Source: Candidatus Dormiibacterota bacterium (GTDB lineage: Bacteria > Chloroflexota > Dormibacteria > Aeolococcales > Aeolococcaceae). From it: a stretch of DNA of 6,518 nucleotides. Made by a program: the position numbers and the translations under genes. The stretch spans positions 1,595-8,112 of the forward strand of contig PLDZ01000109.1 of NCBI GenBank assembly GCA_003136295.1, in the 5' to 3' direction. The notes beneath the pieces are model-generated. The model worked only from the letters and a program-made list of their open reading frames with translations, did no database searches and was not told the DNA's origin. Of this stretch, positions 5,698 to 6,518 are shown piece after piece. Each line of letters opens with the position of its first letter. Positions within the stretch are counted from its first letter, which is position 1.

Positions 5698-6158
5698 CAC
5701 AAATCTCCTTCGTCGTCATCGATTGCCGAGGGCACGTCGTCTGACTCCAGATCGTCGTCCCCACCCACGGACCCTGCATCGACAGTATCCGCGTCTGCGC
5801 CGAGGATTTCAGCTTCGGGCTCGATCGGTCCCTGCACCTCCTCGATCTCGGCCTCCGGATCCGGCATCGGACCCTCATGGACGACGATCAGGTGGCGGAA
5901 GACGGTGTCGTGGATCCTCAGCGCGCGCTCGATCTCGGCAACCTTGCCGCCGTCGAGGTGGAACACCACGAGGACGTAATGGCCCTCGCGGAGCCGCTTG
6001 ACCTCGTACGCCAGGCGGCGCTTGCCCCACAGCGTCGTCTTGACGACTTCGCCGCCTTGGGACTCGATCAGCGCGCGCACCGATTTCACGGCGACGCGCA
6101 CCGCGTCATCCTCCAGCTCCGGCCGGACGACGTACATCAACTCGTAGTCACGCACCAT
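5697..6158 (-). CDS. rpsF: 30S ribosomal protein S6 with a long acidic C-terminal tail
   Basis: S6 pairs with S18 on the central domain of the 30S subunit. The conserved fold covers residues 2-95: VRDYELMYVVRPELEDD, then TTLWGKRRLAYEVKRLREGH, YVLVVFHLD and the helix with RIHDTVFRHLIV. From about 97 to 153 a low-complexity tail carries 22 Asp/Glu and no Lys or Arg, so the 153-residue protein is well above the roughly 95-residue minimal S6. An acidic tail is known in some S6 proteins (E. coli has a shorter one), so this is an extension of a known feature. I chose the ATG at 6158 because AAGGAGGT (6166-6173) is ideally spaced; the in-frame GTG at 6167 lies inside that Shine-Dalgarno. First gene of the operon. 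Confidence 0.96.
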   Translation of the reverse strand: MVRDYELMYVVRPELEDDAVRVAVKSVRALIESQGGEVVKTTLWGKRRLAYEVKRLREGHYVLVVFHLDGGKVAEIERALRIHDTVFRHLIVVHEGPMPDPEAEIEEVQGPIEPEAEILGADADTVDAGSVGGDDDLESDDVPSAIDDDEGDL

Positions 6159-6165
6159 GCGTGGC

Positions 6166-6173
6166 ACCTCCTT
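6166..6173 (-). promoter_or_regulatory. Strong ribosome binding site of rpsF
   Basis: AAGGAGGT on the minus strand is an essentially perfect anti-16S complement, with 8 nt between its GGAGG core and the rpsF ATG at 6158. It starts about 15 nt below the leader hairpin at 6189-6241, close enough for protein bound there to block ribosome loading. It also rules out the GTG at 6167 as a start. Confidence 0.9.
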
Positions 6174-6188
6174 TCCTCTGGGCTTGCG

Positions 6189-6241
6189 GCGCCCGGGGTG
6201 CTGCGACTGCCGAGGTGGTCAGGCAGTCGCGATCCGGGCGC
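6189..6241 (-). promoter_or_regulatory. rpsF leader hairpin, candidate S6:S18-binding autoregulatory motif
   Basis: The minus-strand RNA folds into an outer 8-bp stem (GCGCCCGG, 6241-6234, with CCGGGCGC, 6196-6189) and an inner perfect 9-bp stem (GCGACUGCC, 6230-6222, with GGCAGUCGC, 6211-6203) closing a 10-nt loop. Between them is an asymmetric internal loop: AUC on the 5' side and AGCACC on the 3' side, running directly into CCG of the outer stem. The published S6:S18 complex-binding motif in rpsF leaders of many phyla is a bulge presenting CCG between a stem and a hairpin, mimicking the 16S site. The position, just upstream of the rpsF Shine-Dalgarno, the architecture and the ACCCCG on the 3' side all fit. 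Exact register of the bulge is uncertain. Confidence 0.65.
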
Positions 6242-6246
6242 AGGAA

Positions 6247-6282
6247 AGCGTTATGTGGAAACGCTCCTCAGGGAGAAGCGTT
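6247..6282 (-). repeat. Three alternating copies of AGCGTT/AACGCT upstream of the rpsF leader motif
   Basis: Plus-strand AGCGTT (6247-6252), AACGCT (6260-6265) and AGCGTT (6277-6282). The middle copy can pair with either flank. In minus-strand RNA one choice is a 10-bp stem (6260-6269 with 6273-6282, a G-U wobble at 6266/6276, 3-nt loop); the other is a 6-bp stem with a 7-nt loop. The wobble pairs in minus-strand RNA but is a C/A mismatch in plus-strand RNA, consistent with minus-strand transcription. It could be a weak 3' hairpin of the peptidase gene, an operator or a 5'-end element of rpsF; there is no U-tract. Confidence 0.5.
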
Positions 6283-6285
6283 CGC

Positions 6286-6291
6286 AGTGTA
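6286..6291 (-). promoter_or_regulatory. Possible -10 element (TACACT) of the rpsF operon
   Basis: TACACT on the minus strand lies in the 167-nt gap between the M24 peptidase stop and rpsF. A start about 7 nt below it would fall near 6279, giving a leader of about 120 nt that contains the complete candidate S6:S18 motif. No TTGACA-like -35 is seen at normal spacing, so this is a weak call. Confidence 0.25.
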
Positions 6292-6325
6292 GCAGGCGCC
6301 GCTCTGAGGACCGGCGGCGACCGCC

Positions 6326-6518
6326 TCAGTCCAATCGGAACGTCTTGGGCAGAGTCGTGAGATTGCGACACCCCGTCTCGGTGACCACGACCAGATCCTC
6401 GATGCGGATCCCGCCAAAGTTGGGGTCGTAAAGGCCTGGCTCGACGGTGATCACGTCGCCGACCTCGAGCACGACATCAGCCTCGCTGACGCGGGGAAAC
6501 TCGTGGATCTCAAGGCCG
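6326..6518 (-). CDS. M24-family Xaa-Pro aminopeptidase, C-terminal 63 residues (truncated by window edge)
   Basis: Only the end of the pita-bread metallopeptidase domain is in the window. It reads GLEIHEFPRV, VGDVITVEPGLYDP and GGIRIEDLVVVTETGCRNLT, then a short tail KTFRLD. The His in GLEIHE is the conserved active-site His, the Glu in TVEPG (residue 26 of the visible part) and the Glu in RIEDL (residue 40) are the last two dinuclear metal ligands. Xaa-Pro aminopeptidases (PepP/PepQ type) release N-terminal residues from X-Pro peptides in the cytosol. IEDLVVVTETG favours these over methionine aminopeptidase. The stop is TGA at 6328-6326. It is 167 nt upstream of rpsF on the same strand, so readthrough is possible. 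Confidence 0.92.
   Translation of the reverse strand, partial: GLEIHEFPRVSEADVVLEVGDVITVEPGLYDPNFGGIRIEDLVVVTETGCRNLTTLPKTFRLD

Noticed and set aside
6165..6167. GTG at 6167 as the rpsF start
   Set aside because: It lies inside the AAGGAGGT Shine-Dalgarno that serves the ATG at 6158, and S6 proteins normally begin near the VRDYELMYV motif.
6297..6319. CGCCGC/GCGGCG inverted repeat as terminator of the M24 peptidase gene
   Set aside because: The 6-bp stem has an 11-nt loop and is not followed by a U-tract; too weak to call.
5877..6431. Plus-strand open frame across the rpsF gene and leader
   Set aside because: It is antisense to rpsF and the M24 peptidase end, with no motif or ribosome binding site.

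Overview
The window is GC-rich, tightly packed bacterial chromosome with eight protein-coding genes, two of them cut by the window edges. No mobile element, CRISPR array, rRNA or tRNA is visible. The classical rpsF-ssb-rpsR cluster, strong AAGGAGGU-type ribosome binding sites, a zinc-type S18 and a class V aminotransferase beside serA suggest a high-GC Gram-positive-side lineage (Chloroflexota, Dormibacterota, Actinomycetota or similar). I cannot fix the phylum from the sequence alone.

Left block, minus strand (1-3107): a membrane-linked N-acetylmuramoyl-L-alanine amidase, then a class V PLP aminotransferase of the alanine/serine-glyoxylate family, then serA (3-phosphoglycerate dehydrogenase, running off the left edge). 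The aminotransferase stop and the proposed serA start overlap as GTGA. Together they plausibly form a two-step route from 3-phosphoglycerate towards (phospho)serine. The amidase keeps its three zinc ligands but has Asp where the family has its catalytic Glu. It also has an unusual C-terminus with two hydrophobic segments and eight consecutive arginines.

Centre, plus strand (3173-5012): an ECF-type sigma factor overlaps by 8 nt a 442-residue single-pass membrane protein. This has a short cytoplasmic N-terminus in the anti-sigma position, one transmembrane helix, a Pro/Ser/Ala linker and three divergent beta-rich repeats, each with a Cys pair and a conserved Trp. It looks like a sigma/anti-sigma envelope-sensing pair with an unfamiliar sensor, and is the least described system in the window. 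It is divergent from the amidase, which raises the possibility of a cell-wall target.

Right block, minus strand (5009-6518): the 3' end of an M24-family Xaa-Pro aminopeptidase, then rpsF (S6), ssb and rpsR (S18) as a compact operon. The rpsF leader can fold into a two-part hairpin with an asymmetric C-rich internal loop, fitting the known S6:S18 autoregulatory motif. Immediately upstream are three alternating copies of a 6-nt sequence that allow two mutually exclusive hairpins. rplI, often next after rpsR, is absent; rpsR instead converges on the membrane-sensor gene so closely that the two stop codons share the palindrome CTAG.

Three minus-strand transcription units each have a TA-N-ACT -10-like box upstream of the first gene, two of them so close to the ATG that a leaderless or very short-leader transcript is possible. 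These promoter calls are tentative.
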